From DASQUK01 sp035697145 (GTDB lineage: Bacteria > Actinomycetota > Acidimicrobiia > Acidimicrobiales > VFJN01), in contig DASSDL010000025.1 in assembly GCA_035697145.1 (NCBI GenBank), positions 1 through 58,239 on the forward strand: DNA of 58,239 nt, in the 5' to 3' direction. The position numbers were made by a program, and so were the translations under genes. Positions 24,852-33,857 of this stretch are shown one piece after another. The stretch's first letter is position 1. Every line of letters begins with the position of its first letter. The notes under the pieces are model-generated. The model was not told where the DNA came from and searched no databases. It saw only the letters and a program-made list of their open reading frames with translations.

Positions 24852-24992
24852 GGAACACCTCCCGAATCAGGAACCTCCGAACCCTACGGCCGAAGGCGAA
24901 CGTGCGTTCGTGGACGCTACTCCTCTCGCGCGCTTCCCCGCAAGGCGAGGCGTGAACAACAAATTGACCCAGGACGGCCGGGTGTTGTTTCC

Positions 24993-25883
24993 TCAGGCGG
25001 GCCCGACGCGTTCGAGCTCGGACCCGTCGAACAACGGCTGCATGCCGTGCGCCACGACGTCACCCTGGAGCTCGTCGCCCGTGGGCGCCGGCGCGACGCC
25101 GACCCGAGCGGCGGCCGCCAGGGTGGGTCGCAGGAGGCGGGCGTCGCTCGAGCTTATGAGGAACAGCCCAGGGCGGCCCAGGACGTAGCGGACGGCCCGG
25201 TCGATCGCGCCGTCGTCGGCCAGGGGCTCGTACCAGGAGAAATGGCGCTCCCTGTCCGTCCACCGGCGCCGCGCCACCGACTTGATGGTCTGCGTCGCCA
25301 CGTTCCGTCCTTCGCACAGCGCCAGCAGGTGCTCCACGTCGGCGCGGTACGCCTCGTGTTGCAGCAGCAGGTAGCTGTATGGGAACAGCACCGAGTCGAA
25401 GTCGAACCGCTCGAGACTGCGCGCATGCATCCGCGCGATGCGCAGGCCGTGACCGGTCACGCCCACGAAGCGGGTCAAGCCTTCGTCGCGGGCCTGCGCC
25501 AGCGCCTCGACGGCGCCTCCGGGCCCGAAGGCGACGTCCCACTCGTCGGGCTCGACCAGGTCGTGCAACTGGATCAGGTCGACGTGGTCGACCCCCAGCC
25601 GCTCCAGCGACCGCTCGAGGCTCGCCCGCGCCGCGTCGCCGCTGCGATCGCCGGTCTTGGTGGCGAGGAAGAACTCGTCGGGGTGCGCCGCCAACCACGG
25701 CGCCAGGCGCAGTTCGGCATCTCCGTACGACGCCGCCACGTCGAGGTGGTTGACGCCCGCATCCAGTAGGACCGGCAACAGTTCGTCGGCTGCCTCCTGG
25801 CGCATCGTTGCGAGCGCCGCGGCACCGAAGATGACCCGGCTGCTCTCGTGGCCCGTGCTTCCGAAGGCGGCGCGGTCGACCAT
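24993..25883 (-). CDS. Aldo/keto reductase family oxidoreductase
   Basis: 296 residues from the ATG at 25883. The TIM barrel shows GVNHLDVAASYGDAELRLAPWL (Asp and Tyr of the catalytic tetrad), FFLATKTGDRSGDAARASLERSLERLGVDHVDLIQLHDL (catalytic Lys, with the usual His at LHD) and FVGVTGHGLRIARMHARSLERFDFDSVLFPYS. The PGLFLISSSDARLLRPTL segment corresponds to the cofactor-binding end. It should be an NAD(P)H-dependent carbonyl reductase, closest in style to the YdhF/Tas class; the substrate is unknown. It is divergent from the DinB-family gene. Confidence 0.9.
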   Translation of the reverse strand: MVDRAAFGSTGHESSRVIFGAAALATMRQEAADELLPVLLDAGVNHLDVAASYGDAELRLAPWLAAHPDEFFLATKTGDRSGDAARASLERSLERLGVDHVDLIQLHDLVEPDEWDVAFGPGGAVEALAQARDEGLTRFVGVTGHGLRIARMHARSLERFDFDSVLFPYSYLLLQHEAYRADVEHLLALCEGRNVATQTIKSVARRRWTDRERHFSWYEPLADDGAIDRAVRYVLGRPGLFLISSSDARLLRPTLAAAARVGVAPAPTGDELQGDVVAHGMQPLFDGSELERVGPA

Positions 25884-26041
25884 GCAGCCAAGGCTAGGTG
25901 ACGGACGACGGGGTGCCGTTCCTGCGTCCGGATGCGCCGGAATTCGGCGCATTGGAACGCCGGTTGGGCTGGGCCCCGTCGGGCCTCGGACCTCAGGCCG
26001 ACGGCCAGCCCGAGGGCCGGCAGCGCGTAGGGTCGCCGGCT

Positions 26042-26554
26042 ATGGAACGCACGGATCCCGACACCACCGGCGACGAGCTTACGCTCCTGTCCCAGTTCCT
26101 CGACTATCACCGGGCGACGCTGGTCCAGAAGGTCAGCGGCCTCGATCGGCACCAGCTCGGGACCAAGCTGGGACCGTCGGGGCTCACATTGGCCGGCCTG
26201 GTCAAGCACATGGCTCTCGTCGAGGACAGCTGGTTCGGCAAGGTGCTACTCGGTCGGGAGGAGGGCGAGCCGTGGGCCAGCGTCGATTGGGACGCCGACC
26301 CCGACTGGGAGTTCCACACCGCGGTCGACGACGAGCCCGAGGAACTCCTGGCGCTCTACGCCGACGCCTGTGAACGCAGCCGGGCGGCGATCGCCGAGGC
26401 CGGGGACCTCGACCGTGTGGCCGCGAACCCGTCGCGCAGGGGCGAGCCGTTCAACCTTCGCTGGATCATGCTGCACATGATCGAGGAGACCGCCCGCCAC
26501 AACGGCCACGCCGACCTGCTCCGCGAGAACATCGACGGCGCCACCGGCGAGTGA
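26042..26554 (+). CDS. DinB/DUF664-family metal-binding four-helix protein
   Basis: 170 residues from the ATG at 26042. Four-helix-bundle features and the three-histidine set are visible: LVKHMALVEDSWFGKVLLG (His one), NLRWIMLHMIEETARHNGHADLLRENIDG (His two and three). DUF664 proteins are thiol-dependent transferase-like members of the DinB superfamily; in actinobacteria some use mycothiol. No partner enzyme is adjacent, so the substrate is open. The plus-strand frame continues upstream to 25898 but has no family features there. Confidence 0.88.
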   Translation: MERTDPDTTGDELTLLSQFLDYHRATLVQKVSGLDRHQLGTKLGPSGLTLAGLVKHMALVEDSWFGKVLLGREEGEPWASVDWDADPDWEFHTAVDDEPEELLALYADACERSRAAIAEAGDLDRVAANPSRRGEPFNLRWIMLHMIEETARHNGHADLLRENIDGATGE

Positions 26555-26565
26555 AGCCGGTCAGC

Positions 26566-26655
26566 GCTGGCCCGTTTCGGAACAGCTCGACGGGGTTGCC
26601 CGACGGGTCGCCCGACGGGTCGCCGATGAGGACCTGCTTGCCGCCGACGCCGCCT
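26566..26655 (-). pseudogene. Relic of a VOC-family protein C-terminus
   Basis: Read on the minus strand, this stretch encodes GGVGGKQVLIGDPSGDPSG followed by NPVELFRNGPAL, the end of glyoxalase-fold proteins with the metal-binding Glu in NPVELF. A 12-bp direct duplication (GCCCGACGGGTC twice at about 26596-26619) repeats the GDPS codons. No start or upstream domain exists because the coiled-coil gene abuts it. It is a small decayed fragment between convergent genes. Confidence 0.5.
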
Positions 26656-26669
26656 CCTTGGGTCTCTAT

Positions 26670-27584
26670 TCAGGCCAACTCTGCCCGGGAGGTACGGGCT
26701 TCACGCACGGCGTCCTCGGCTTCCTGCGCCTCGGCTGCTGCCCGGCGGGCATCGCGGCGCGCCCCGTCCAGGCGCTCGCGTGCCGCCTCGACCTGCCGCT
26801 GGGCGCTCCGGCGCCGGTCCTCGGCGGCCGCCAGCTCGGCGGCCGCTGTTTCGGCGGCATCGGCGGCGTCGCTGGCTCGGCTGCGGGCGGCGTCGTACCG
26901 GGATTCAGCCTGTTCGACCGCCCGCTCAGCCGCCTTGACCTCCCTGGCGCTCGCCCGGCCACGGCCGGCGGCTGACGGGTGCGACTCCTCCCGAGGTGGC
27001 GATTCCGGCGAGGCGGACGTGTCGGAGTCGGCCTCGACGTCCCGCTTGGCCCGCGCAGTCTTTGCGGCCGGGCGACCGGGGCCCGGGGCGAACGCACCGA
27101 ACGCGCCTGCGGACGGCACGTCCACCAGCCTGCCCGCACGCAGGGCCGCCAGCGCTTCGGGATCGGCGGCGACCGCGAGCACGGCGGGGACGAGCTCGGA
27201 CTGGTCCAGCGCCGCGCCCCCCGAAGCCTCGGCGCGCTCGGACGCCACGTCCGCCAGCGACCGGGCTGCGCCCCGGAGCGCATTCGTCGCCTCGCGCACG
27301 TCGGTGCCGGTGCGAGCGTCCGCCAGCGCTTCCGCAGCCGCGCCCACGCCCTCGAACTCCGCCCGCTCGGCCAGCACGGCGGCGTCCAGCGCCCACGCGA
27401 GGCGCTTGGGCTTCGTCAGCTTGCGAACTTCGGCCGCCTCGTCGCGGCGCCCCGCGGCCCGCAGCGACCGGGCCAGGCGGTCGCGCGCCGTCACGAACTC
27501 ATCGAGCGGGCCGCCGTATACGGCGCCGATGGCGGCATCCAGATCGTCGGGCGGCTCGGTGTCGGTGCCATCGGTGGTGGCCAC
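26670..27584 (-). CDS. Alanine/arginine-rich coiled-coil protein
   Basis: 304 residues from a GTG at 27584. The N-terminal half is a conserved helical domain (YGGPLDEFVTARDRLARSLRAAGRRDEAAEVRKLTKPKRLAWALD) seen in actinobacterial hypothetical proteins. A proline-rich linker (about 175-215) leads to a C-terminal coiled coil of about 90 residues built from Ala, Glu and Arg heptads (VKAAERAVEQAESRYDAARS and onward). It has no signal peptide or membrane helix, so it is probably a cytoplasmic structural or scaffold protein. The function is unknown. It is divergent from the FadD3-like ligase gene by 45 bp. Confidence 0.7.
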   Translation of the reverse strand: MATTDGTDTEPPDDLDAAIGAVYGGPLDEFVTARDRLARSLRAAGRRDEAAEVRKLTKPKRLAWALDAAVLAERAEFEGVGAAAEALADARTGTDVREATNALRGAARSLADVASERAEASGGAALDQSELVPAVLAVAADPEALAALRAGRLVDVPSAGAFGAFAPGPGRPAAKTARAKRDVEADSDTSASPESPPREESHPSAAGRGRASAREVKAAERAVEQAESRYDAARSRASDAADAAETAAAELAAAEDRRRSAQRQVEAARERLDGARRDARRAAAEAQEAEDAVREARTSRAELA

Positions 27585-27629
27585 GGGACGATCCTTGCCC
27601 AGCGGCCCCGATTTGTCAGGATGGCGAGC

Positions 27630-29228
27630 ATGGTCGATGCCAACACCGTCCCGGCGCTGGTCGAGCGGGCGGCGGAGCGCTTCGGGTCTCGGGAGGCACT
27701 GGTCGACAGTGTCGGCGCCCGACGGTTGAGCTTCGCCGAGCTGGCCGTCGCCAGCGACGAGGCCGCCCGGGCCTACGTCGCGTACGGCCTCGAACCCGGT
27801 GATCGGGTCGCGATCTGGGCACCCAACAGCGCCGGATGGGTCGTCGCCGCGCTGGGCACCTACCGGGCCGGCGGCGTGCTCACGACCGTGAACACCCGGT
27901 TCAAGGGGCAGGAGGCCGCGCACGTCATCCGCACCGCCGGCGCCCGCCTGCTGGTCACCGTGACCGACTTCCTGGACACCGACTACGTCGCCCTGCTGGA
28001 GCGGACCGAATCGCCGGACTGCCTCGACCTGACCGTCGTGCTGCACGGTCCGGTTCCCGGGGGATGCGTCGGTTGGGACGACTTCCTTGCCCGCGCCGCC
28101 GACGTCGATCCCGCGGCGGTGTCGGCGCGCGCCCAAGCGATCGCACCGGACGATGTCGGCACCGTGATCTTCACGTCCGGCACCACCGGCGCTCCCAAGG
28201 GCGCCATGCTGCGACACGGGGCATCGGTGCGGGCCTTCACCGCCTGGTCGGACATCGTCGGGCTGCAGGAGGGCGACCGCTACCTGGTGATCAACCCCTT
28301 CTTCCACACGTTCGGGCTCAAGGCGGGCATCCTCGCCTGCCTCGTGAAGGGGGCGACGATCGTGCCCCACCCCACCTTCGACGTGCCCAGCGTGATGCGC
28401 CGGGTCGACGAGGAGCTGATCACGATGCTGCCGGGCGCGCCCGCCATCTACCAGACGATCCTCGACCACCCCGACCGCGACCGGTTCGACCTGTCGTCGC
28501 TGCGACTGGCGGTGACCGGCGCCGCCACGGTGCCCGTCGAGATGATCCGGCGCATGGCCTCGGAGCTGACGTTCACCAAGATCGTCACCGGCTACGGGCT
28601 CACCGAGTCCACCGGCGTCGTCACCATGTGCCGGCACACCGACGACCCGGTGACGATCGCCAACACCGCCGGTCGGCCCATACCCGACATCGAGGTCCGG
28701 ACGGTGGACGACGCCGGCAACGACGTCCCGGTGGGCCACCCCGGCGAGGTCGTCGTGCGGGGCTACAACGTGATGGCGGGGTACATCGGGGATCCGGAGG
28801 CAACCGCGTCGGCAATCGACGACGACGGCTGGCTGCACACGGGCGACATCGGCGTCTTCGACCGGAGCGGGAACCTCAAGATCACCGACCGGCTGAAGGA
28901 CATGTTCATCATCGGCGGCTTCAACGCCTACCCGGCCGAGATCGAGAACATGATGCTGGAGCATCCCGCCATCAGCCAGGCAGCGGTGGTCGGCGTGTCC
29001 GACAGGCGGATGGGCGAGGTGGCAATGGCGTTCGTGGTGACGCGCGCGGGTGCCACGATCGACGAGGCGGTCCTGATCGCCTGGTGCCGTGAGCGGATGG
29101 CCAACTACAAGGTGCCGCGCTCGATCCGGGTGGTCGACGCCCTGCCGCTGAACGCCAGCGGCAAGGTCCTCAAGTACGTCCTGCGCGACCAGGCGGGTAC
29201 TTCGCCGCCAGCCGCTGGACCGTGTTGA
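27630..29228 (+). CDS. FadD3-like acyl-CoA synthetase
   Basis: 532 residues from the ATG at 27630 (an in-frame ATG at 27621 has a worse ribosome binding site). Adenylate-forming motifs are complete: VIFTSGTTGAPKGAM (P-loop), GYGLTESTGVVTMCRH, DDGWLHTGDIGVFDRSGNLKITDRLKDMFIIGGFN, and the catalytic Lys in NASGKVLKYVLRD. The NTRFKGQEAAHVIRTAGARLL segment matches FadD3, the ligase that activates the steroid C/D-ring propanoate HIP in mycobacteria and rhodococci. No other steroid-ring genes are near, so the substrate may be another carboxylate. Its 3' end overlaps the convergent DUF1697 gene by 59 bp. Confidence 0.85.
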   Translation: MVDANTVPALVERAAERFGSREALVDSVGARRLSFAELAVASDEAARAYVAYGLEPGDRVAIWAPNSAGWVVAALGTYRAGGVLTTVNTRFKGQEAAHVIRTAGARLLVTVTDFLDTDYVALLERTESPDCLDLTVVLHGPVPGGCVGWDDFLARAADVDPAAVSARAQAIAPDDVGTVIFTSGTTGAPKGAMLRHGASVRAFTAWSDIVGLQEGDRYLVINPFFHTFGLKAGILACLVKGATIVPHPTFDVPSVMRRVDEELITMLPGAPAIYQTILDHPDRDRFDLSSLRLAVTGAATVPVEMIRRMASELTFTKIVTGYGLTESTGVVTMCRHTDDPVTIANTAGRPIPDIEVRTVDDAGNDVPVGHPGEVVVRGYNVMAGYIGDPEATASAIDDDGWLHTGDIGVFDRSGNLKITDRLKDMFIIGGFNAYPAEIENMMLEHPAISQAAVVGVSDRRMGEVAMAFVVTRAGATIDEAVLIAWCRERMANYKVPRSIRVVDALPLNASGKVLKYVLRDQAGTSPPAAGPC

Positions 29229-29739
29229 GGTTGCGGACGGTGGCTGGCACCGAGCCCAGCGCCTTCTCGAAGACCGGGGCGCCGAGCGTCGAATCGGCCA
29301 TGCGGCCGCGGATGTGCCAGTAGAGCTCGCGGTCGTGCACCACGACGTGGTCGGTCTCGTTGGACATCGCCACCACCTTCTTCGCCGCCGCCGCGCTCGG
29401 GCGCCTGTAGAGGAACGCGACATACGACGAGCCACCGCCCGCGGCGTCGAGATCGGGAAACGGGTCATGGTCGGCGATCCGAGACAGCTCGGCGTCGGTG
29501 CGCAGGAACGTCGGCACCTCGTAGCCGAAGCCGTCGCGGAGTGCTCGCTCGATCCGCGCCGTCAGGGTGGCGGGCTTGGTCTTCCCGGCCTCGAAGACCA
29601 CGTTTCCGCTGGCGATGAAGGTGGCGACGTTGTCGAGGTCAAGCGCCTCGAACGACTTGCGCAGGTCGCCCATCTTGACCTGGTGACCGCCGACGTTGAT
29701 CCCCCGCAGGAAGGCGATGTACCGAGCCACCGGCGCCAA
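29170..29739 (-). CDS. DUF1697 domain protein
   Basis: 189 residues. The domain is recognised by YIAFLRGINVGGHQVKMGDLRKSFEALDLDNVATFIASGNVVFEA and the later HDPFPDLDAAGGGSSYVAFLYRRP, AVHDRELYWHIRGRMADSTLG and ATVRNLNTVQRLA. DUF1697 proteins are small soluble bacterial proteins of unknown function. The last 59 bp overlap the 3' end of the FadD3-like gene on the other strand, so the last 19 codons are read antisense to that ligase's C-terminal lysine region. Confidence 0.9.
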   Translation of the reverse strand: MAPVARYIAFLRGINVGGHQVKMGDLRKSFEALDLDNVATFIASGNVVFEAGKTKPATLTARIERALRDGFGYEVPTFLRTDAELSRIADHDPFPDLDAAGGGSSYVAFLYRRPSAAAAKKVVAMSNETDHVVVHDRELYWHIRGRMADSTLGAPVFEKALGSVPATVRNLNTVQRLAAKYPPGRAGRT

Positions 29740-29855
29740 CCCTACGCGCCGGCCTCGCCACCCGTTCCGGCTCGAGCTCTTGCGGCGTCGCCGGTCGCTG
29801 GGACCGGGCCCAGCCGTCCTTGCGGGGGTGGGGAGGGGCGTAGATACTCGCCCGG

Positions 29856-30692
29856 ATGGAAAACGACACGAGCGTTCCCGACACGATCGTCCTCGTCCAC
29901 GGCTTCTGGGTGACGCCGCGCAGCTGGGAGCACTGGATCACGCACTACAAGGGCCGCGGCTACCGGGTGATCGCCCCGGCATATCCCGGGTTCGAGGTGG
30001 AGGTCGAGGCGCTCAACGAGGACCCGTCTCCGATCGAGACGGTGACCGTCCCGGCGATCATCGAGCACCTCGAGGCCGTCGTGGGCGAGCTGGACTCGCC
30101 GCCCATCATCATGGGCCACTCCGCCGGCGGCGTCTTCACGCAGATCCTGCTCGACCACGGCTTCGGGGCCGTGGGTGTGGCGCTCAACTCGGCCCCGACC
30201 GAGGGGGTCAAGGTCGTGCCCCTGTCACAGATCCGCTCGTCCTTCCCGGTGCTGAAGAACCCGGCCAACCGGCACAGGGCCGTGGGCTTAACGCCCGAGC
30301 AGTGGCACTACGCGTTCACCAACACCTTCAGCGAGGACGAGTCGCGGCGCTTGTACGAGCGCTATCACATCCCGGCATCCGGTCGGATCTTCTGGGGCAG
30401 CGCCCTGGCGAACATCCATCCCGGCCGCGACGACAACTGGGTCGACTACCGGAACGCCGCCCGCGCACCGCTGCTCTTCATCTCCGGCAGTGAGGACCAC
30501 CTCATGCCACCGAAGATTCAGCGCTCGAACGCCAAGCATTACGAGGCCCCGGGCACGATCACGGAGGTCAAGGAGTTCGTCGGCCCGCACCTGCTTCCCG
30601 CCCGGGACGGCTGGGAGGAGATCGCGGACTACGCCCTGTCGTGGGCGACCAGCCACGCGACGCCCGGCGCGGCCAGCGAACCACCGGCGTGA
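29856..30692 (+). CDS. Alpha/beta-hydrolase
   Basis: 278 residues. The nucleophile elbow is GHSAGG (Ser89) after LVHGFWVTPRSWEHW (oxyanion region). The acid is the Asp in FISGSEDHLMP and the histidine lies in FVGPHLLPARDGWEE. The NRHRAVGLTPEQWHYAFTNTFSEDES cap is typical of the actinobacterial esterase or epoxide-hydrolase-like group. A cytoplasmic hydrolase is likely, with the substrate open. It overlaps the next gene by the GTGA four-base coupling, so the two are translated together. Confidence 0.9.
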   Translation: MENDTSVPDTIVLVHGFWVTPRSWEHWITHYKGRGYRVIAPAYPGFEVEVEALNEDPSPIETVTVPAIIEHLEAVVGELDSPPIIMGHSAGGVFTQILLDHGFGAVGVALNSAPTEGVKVVPLSQIRSSFPVLKNPANRHRAVGLTPEQWHYAFTNTFSEDESRRLYERYHIPASGRIFWGSALANIHPGRDDNWVDYRNAARAPLLFISGSEDHLMPPKIQRSNAKHYEAPGTITEVKEFVGPHLLPARDGWEEIADYALSWATSHATPGAASEPPA

Positions 30693-31480
30693 CCGGCATT
30701 CGCCTCACCCACATCGGGGGGCCGACGACACTGATCGAGGTCGAGGGCTGGCGGCTGCTCACCGACCCGACGTTCGATGCCCCCGGCGGGAAGTACCGCT
30801 TCGGCTGGGGCACGGGGTCGCGCAAGCTGACCGGGCCTGCCATCGCGGTCGCGGACCTCGGACCGGTCGATGCCGTACTCCTGACGCACGACCACCACGC
30901 AGACAACCTCGATGACGCCGGGAGGGCAATGCTGCCGGCCGTGGGCACCGTGCTCACCACCGTGTCCGGTGCGAAGCGTCTGGGCGGCAACGCTCGCGGG
31001 CTCGCCGCGTGGGACGCGACCCGACTCGAGCTGCCGAGCCGGCCGCCGATCGACGTCACGGCCACGCCGTGCCGCCACGGCCCACGCGGCAGCCACATCA
31101 TCGTCGGCGATGTGATCGGCTTCGCGCTCCGGTGGGACGGCCAGGACCACGGCGTGTTGTGGATCAGCGGCGACACCGTGCTCTACGACGGCGTGCGCCA
31201 GGTGGCCGATCGGCTACAGGTGGGCACCGCGCTCGTGCACCTGGGCGGCGTGCGGTTCCCGGTGTCGGGGCCGGTGCGCTACACCATGACCGCCCGGGAC
31301 GCAGTCGAGCTGTGCGGCCTCGTGCGCCCACGCACGGCCGTCCCGATCCACTACGAGGGGTGGTCCCACTTCCAGCAGGACCGCTCCACCATCGAGCGCG
31401 AGCTGGCGAACGCGCCAGCCGACATCCGCGGAAGCTTTCGCTTCGCCCCGATCGGCAGCGGCGTCGAGATCGCGATGTGA
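30689..31480 (+). CDS. MBL-fold metallo-hydrolase
   Basis: 263 residues, start GTG at 30689 overlapping the preceding stop. The metal-binding motif HxHxDH reads THDHHADN (H67, H69, D72 with H70), followed by later ligands in TPCRHGPRG and WISGDTVLY and HYEGWSHF. It resembles UlaG-like and YycJ-like MBL proteins that hydrolyse lactones, phosphoesters or RNA. Translational coupling to the alpha/beta-hydrolase suggests the two act on the same compound. The exact reaction cannot be told. Confidence 0.9.
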   Translation: MTGIRLTHIGGPTTLIEVEGWRLLTDPTFDAPGGKYRFGWGTGSRKLTGPAIAVADLGPVDAVLLTHDHHADNLDDAGRAMLPAVGTVLTTVSGAKRLGGNARGLAAWDATRLELPSRPPIDVTATPCRHGPRGSHIIVGDVIGFALRWDGQDHGVLWISGDTVLYDGVRQVADRLQVGTALVHLGGVRFPVSGPVRYTMTARDAVELCGLVRPRTAVPIHYEGWSHFQQDRSTIERELANAPADIRGSFRFAPIGSGVEIAM

Positions 31481-31517
31481 GCACGCCCCCGGGGCGGCCG
31501 ACCGCCGATGGCGACCG

Positions 31518-32522
31518 TCACTCGATCTCGTCGACGAGGCCCCACGCCAGGGCGGTGGGGGCGTCGATCGCGCGGCCGGTCAGCGCCAACCAGGCCGTGC
31601 GATGGCGGCCGATGCGGCGGGGCAGGCTGACCGTCCCGCCGGCGCCAGGGATGAGCCCCAGCGACACCTCGGGAAGCCCGATCACGGTGTCGGATCGGGC
31701 CACCACCCTCGCCGCGAACGCCGGCAGCTCGATGCCCGAACCGAAGCAGGCCCCATGCAACTGGGCGACCACCCTGTCGGCCACGCCCGCCATGGCCCGG
31801 GCGGGGCTGCGGGTCATGCGCACCACATGCGCCGTGGCGACGTCGGGGCGGGAACCGAACTCGTCGAGGTCCCCGCCCGCGCAGAACGCCGGCCCCTCGC
31901 CCCGGAGCCGCACCTCGGCCACGGCGGGATCGCCGGCGGCGATGGCAAGCCCTGCCACCAGCTCGTCGCGCATGCGCGCGTCGAGGGCGTTGCGCACCGA
32001 CGGGCGATTGAGCACCAGCTCGAGGCGGTCGCCATCCCGATGCACGGCCACCGCCGGACCGACCTCGGGCCGCGGCGGGTGCACGGGGTGCGTGGCCCGC
32101 CAGGCAGCGAACTCCGGTCCCGCCTGCAGAGTGCCGTAGACGGCGGACTCCAGGTGGAGGCCCTCGGCGACCGAGCGGGCCTCGCTGCCGCGCAGCACGA
32201 GCGCCAGCGCCGCGGCCGCCAACGGGTTGGCGGCGACGGCATCGATCGTCGCGTCGAGCTGGTCGCCGTGCGGTGGCACCACGACGTCGACGAGGTCGGC
32301 TTCGGCGGGGGCGACGGACTCCGACGTTCCGACGACCACTGCAGGCAGCGTCGCAAGGGCGAACGGCGGAAAGGCGACATCCGGTGCCGACCGATCGTCC
32401 AGCGCGACCACGACCACCGATCCCTTGGGGTCGCTCAGTGCATCCGCCGGCTCGGGGCCGGCCAGTGTGGCGGCGAACTCGGTCGCGGTGGCTCGGTGGA
32501 TGCGCATCGGAGGGGCCATCAT
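31518..32522 (-). CDS. Two-module enoyl-CoA hydratase/isomerase-family protein
   Basis: 334 residues, longer than the usual 260. Residues about 150-330 are a crotonase core: LELVLNRPSVRNALDARM, FCAGGDLDEFGSRPD (oxyanion hole), LHGACFGSGIELPAFA and GLPEVSLGLIPGAGGTVSLPRRIG with the catalytic Glu. Residues 1-150 look like a shortened crotonase module lacking the active site, ending in RGSEARSVAEGLHLESAVYGTLQAGPEFAAW, a motif normally found at a crotonase C-terminus. It may be a hydratase or isomerase for an unusual acyl-CoA. It faces the CoA transferase gene, starts 8 bp apart. Confidence 0.85.
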   Translation of the reverse strand: MMAPPMRIHRATATEFAATLAGPEPADALSDPKGSVVVVALDDRSAPDVAFPPFALATLPAVVVGTSESVAPAEADLVDVVVPPHGDQLDATIDAVAANPLAAAALALVLRGSEARSVAEGLHLESAVYGTLQAGPEFAAWRATHPVHPPRPEVGPAVAVHRDGDRLELVLNRPSVRNALDARMRDELVAGLAIAAGDPAVAEVRLRGEGPAFCAGGDLDEFGSRPDVATAHVVRMTRSPARAMAGVADRVVAQLHGACFGSGIELPAFAARVVARSDTVIGLPEVSLGLIPGAGGTVSLPRRIGRHRTAWLALTGRAIDAPTALAWGLVDEIE

Positions 32523-32530
32523 GCTCGCGC

Positions 32531-33835
32531 ATGTCCTCACCGAGCCGTCGGCCCGTGGCAGCGGATGACGACCGCCGGGCGCTGGCGGAGTGGGCCGCGA
32601 GCGGGGCCATGGCGATCAGTGGCCGATCCGACGGCCCTGCGTTGGGGCCGCCTGACCGGCTGATGGCCGGGCTGCATCGCTCGGCCACGGTGATCCGGGA
32701 ACGGTCGGCCTCGCTCGGCCGACGCCTGTCGCTCGACGCCGTCGCGCTGTTGGGAGAGCGCGCCGCCATCGGCGGGCTGCGCCGGCAGGGCCAGACGAGC
32801 TGCGGCGGCGCCACCCGCCTGCTCCGCGCCGCCGACGGCTGGCTGGCGGTCGCGCTCCCCCGTGCCGAGGACCGTGAGCTGGTCCCCGCGTGGCTCGGCA
32901 TCGACACCGGCCATGCCGAGCCCCCATGGGCGGCGGTTGCCGCCGCCCTCGGCGACCGGCAGGCCGGGGAGGCGGCCGAACGAGCCTGGCTGCTGGGCCT
33001 GCCCGTGTCGCAGCTGCCCGAGGAGCCGGTCCCGCCGCCCGTGGCCCCACCGCCGCTGGCGCCGCTGCCGGTCCACGCGATCCGGGTCCCGGCGCCTACC
33101 CCCGACCCGCAGCGGCTGACGGACCTGACGGTGGTCGACCTGTCGTCGCTGTGGGCGGGGCCGTTGTGCGGGAACCTCCTGAGCCTGGCGGGGGCCCGGG
33201 TCGTGAAGATCGAGTCGGCCTCTCGGCCGGACGGCAGCCGGGCCGGTCCGCGGAGCTTCTTCGACGTGCTGAACAGCGGCAAGCGAAGCGTCGCCTTGGA
33301 CCTCTCGGCGGAGCATGGTTGGAAGGTTCTGCGCCGCCTCCTCAGCGTCGCCGACGTGGTCATCGAGGGCTCGCGGCCACGGGCGCTCGAGCAGCGCGGC
33401 ATCGTGGCCGCCGAGCTCGTGGCAGCCGAGCGCCCTCGGGTCTGGGTGTCCATCACCGGCCACGGGCGGACGGGCGCGGGGCGCGACCGGGTGGCGTTCG
33501 GCGACGACGCGGCTGTGGCGGGCGGGCTGGTGGTGGCAGACGAGGTGGGACCATGCTTCTGCGCTGACGCCGCCGCCGATCCCGCCGCCGGCCTGGCCGC
33601 GGCGGCCGCCTGCCTCGACGCCCTCGCGGTCGGGGGACGCTGGGTACTCGACGTCGCGATGGCCGACGTCGCCGCGGCACTGGCCGGGCCGACGCTCGTC
33701 TCGGACGCGGGCGCCAACGACGACGCTGCGGCGCACGACGTCGCGCCACCCCGGGCGCGCACCGTCACATCCCCGGGCCCAGCGCTCGGCGAGCACACGG
33801 TCGAGGTGCTGAACGGCCTCGGCGTCACGCCGTGA
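32531..33835 (+). CDS. Family III CoA-transferase (CaiB/BaiF type) with domain order rearranged
   Basis: 434 residues. The core from about 190 carries VVDLSSLWAGPLCGNLLSLAGARVVKIESASRPDGSR and NSGKRSVALDLSAEHG, the CaiB hallmark before the catalytic Asp, then WVSITGHGRTGAGRDRVAFGDDAAVAGGL. Residues 60-180 (GGATRLLRAADGWLAVALPRAEDRELVPAWLG) resemble the small domain that normally follows the core, so the domain order looks swapped. It should move CoA between acyl-CoA and an acid. The gene is divergent from the crotonase and 22 bp before the amidohydrolase, probably one functional unit. Confidence 0.85.
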   Translation: MSSPSRRPVAADDDRRALAEWAASGAMAISGRSDGPALGPPDRLMAGLHRSATVIRERSASLGRRLSLDAVALLGERAAIGGLRRQGQTSCGGATRLLRAADGWLAVALPRAEDRELVPAWLGIDTGHAEPPWAAVAAALGDRQAGEAAERAWLLGLPVSQLPEEPVPPPVAPPPLAPLPVHAIRVPAPTPDPQRLTDLTVVDLSSLWAGPLCGNLLSLAGARVVKIESASRPDGSRAGPRSFFDVLNSGKRSVALDLSAEHGWKVLRRLLSVADVVIEGSRPRALEQRGIVAAELVAAERPRVWVSITGHGRTGAGRDRVAFGDDAAVAGGLVVADEVGPCFCADAAADPAAGLAAAAACLDALAVGGRWVLDVAMADVAAALAGPTLVSDAGANDDAAAHDVAPPRARTVTSPGPALGEHTVEVLNGLGVTP

Positions 33836-33857
33836 GGCACCGTAGGCTTTCCCACTC

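Noticed and set aside
26670..29468. A 932-codon minus-strand frame as one gene
   Set aside because: From 27585 on it is antisense to the clear FadD3-like ligase; only the part below 27584 has family features and a start codon.
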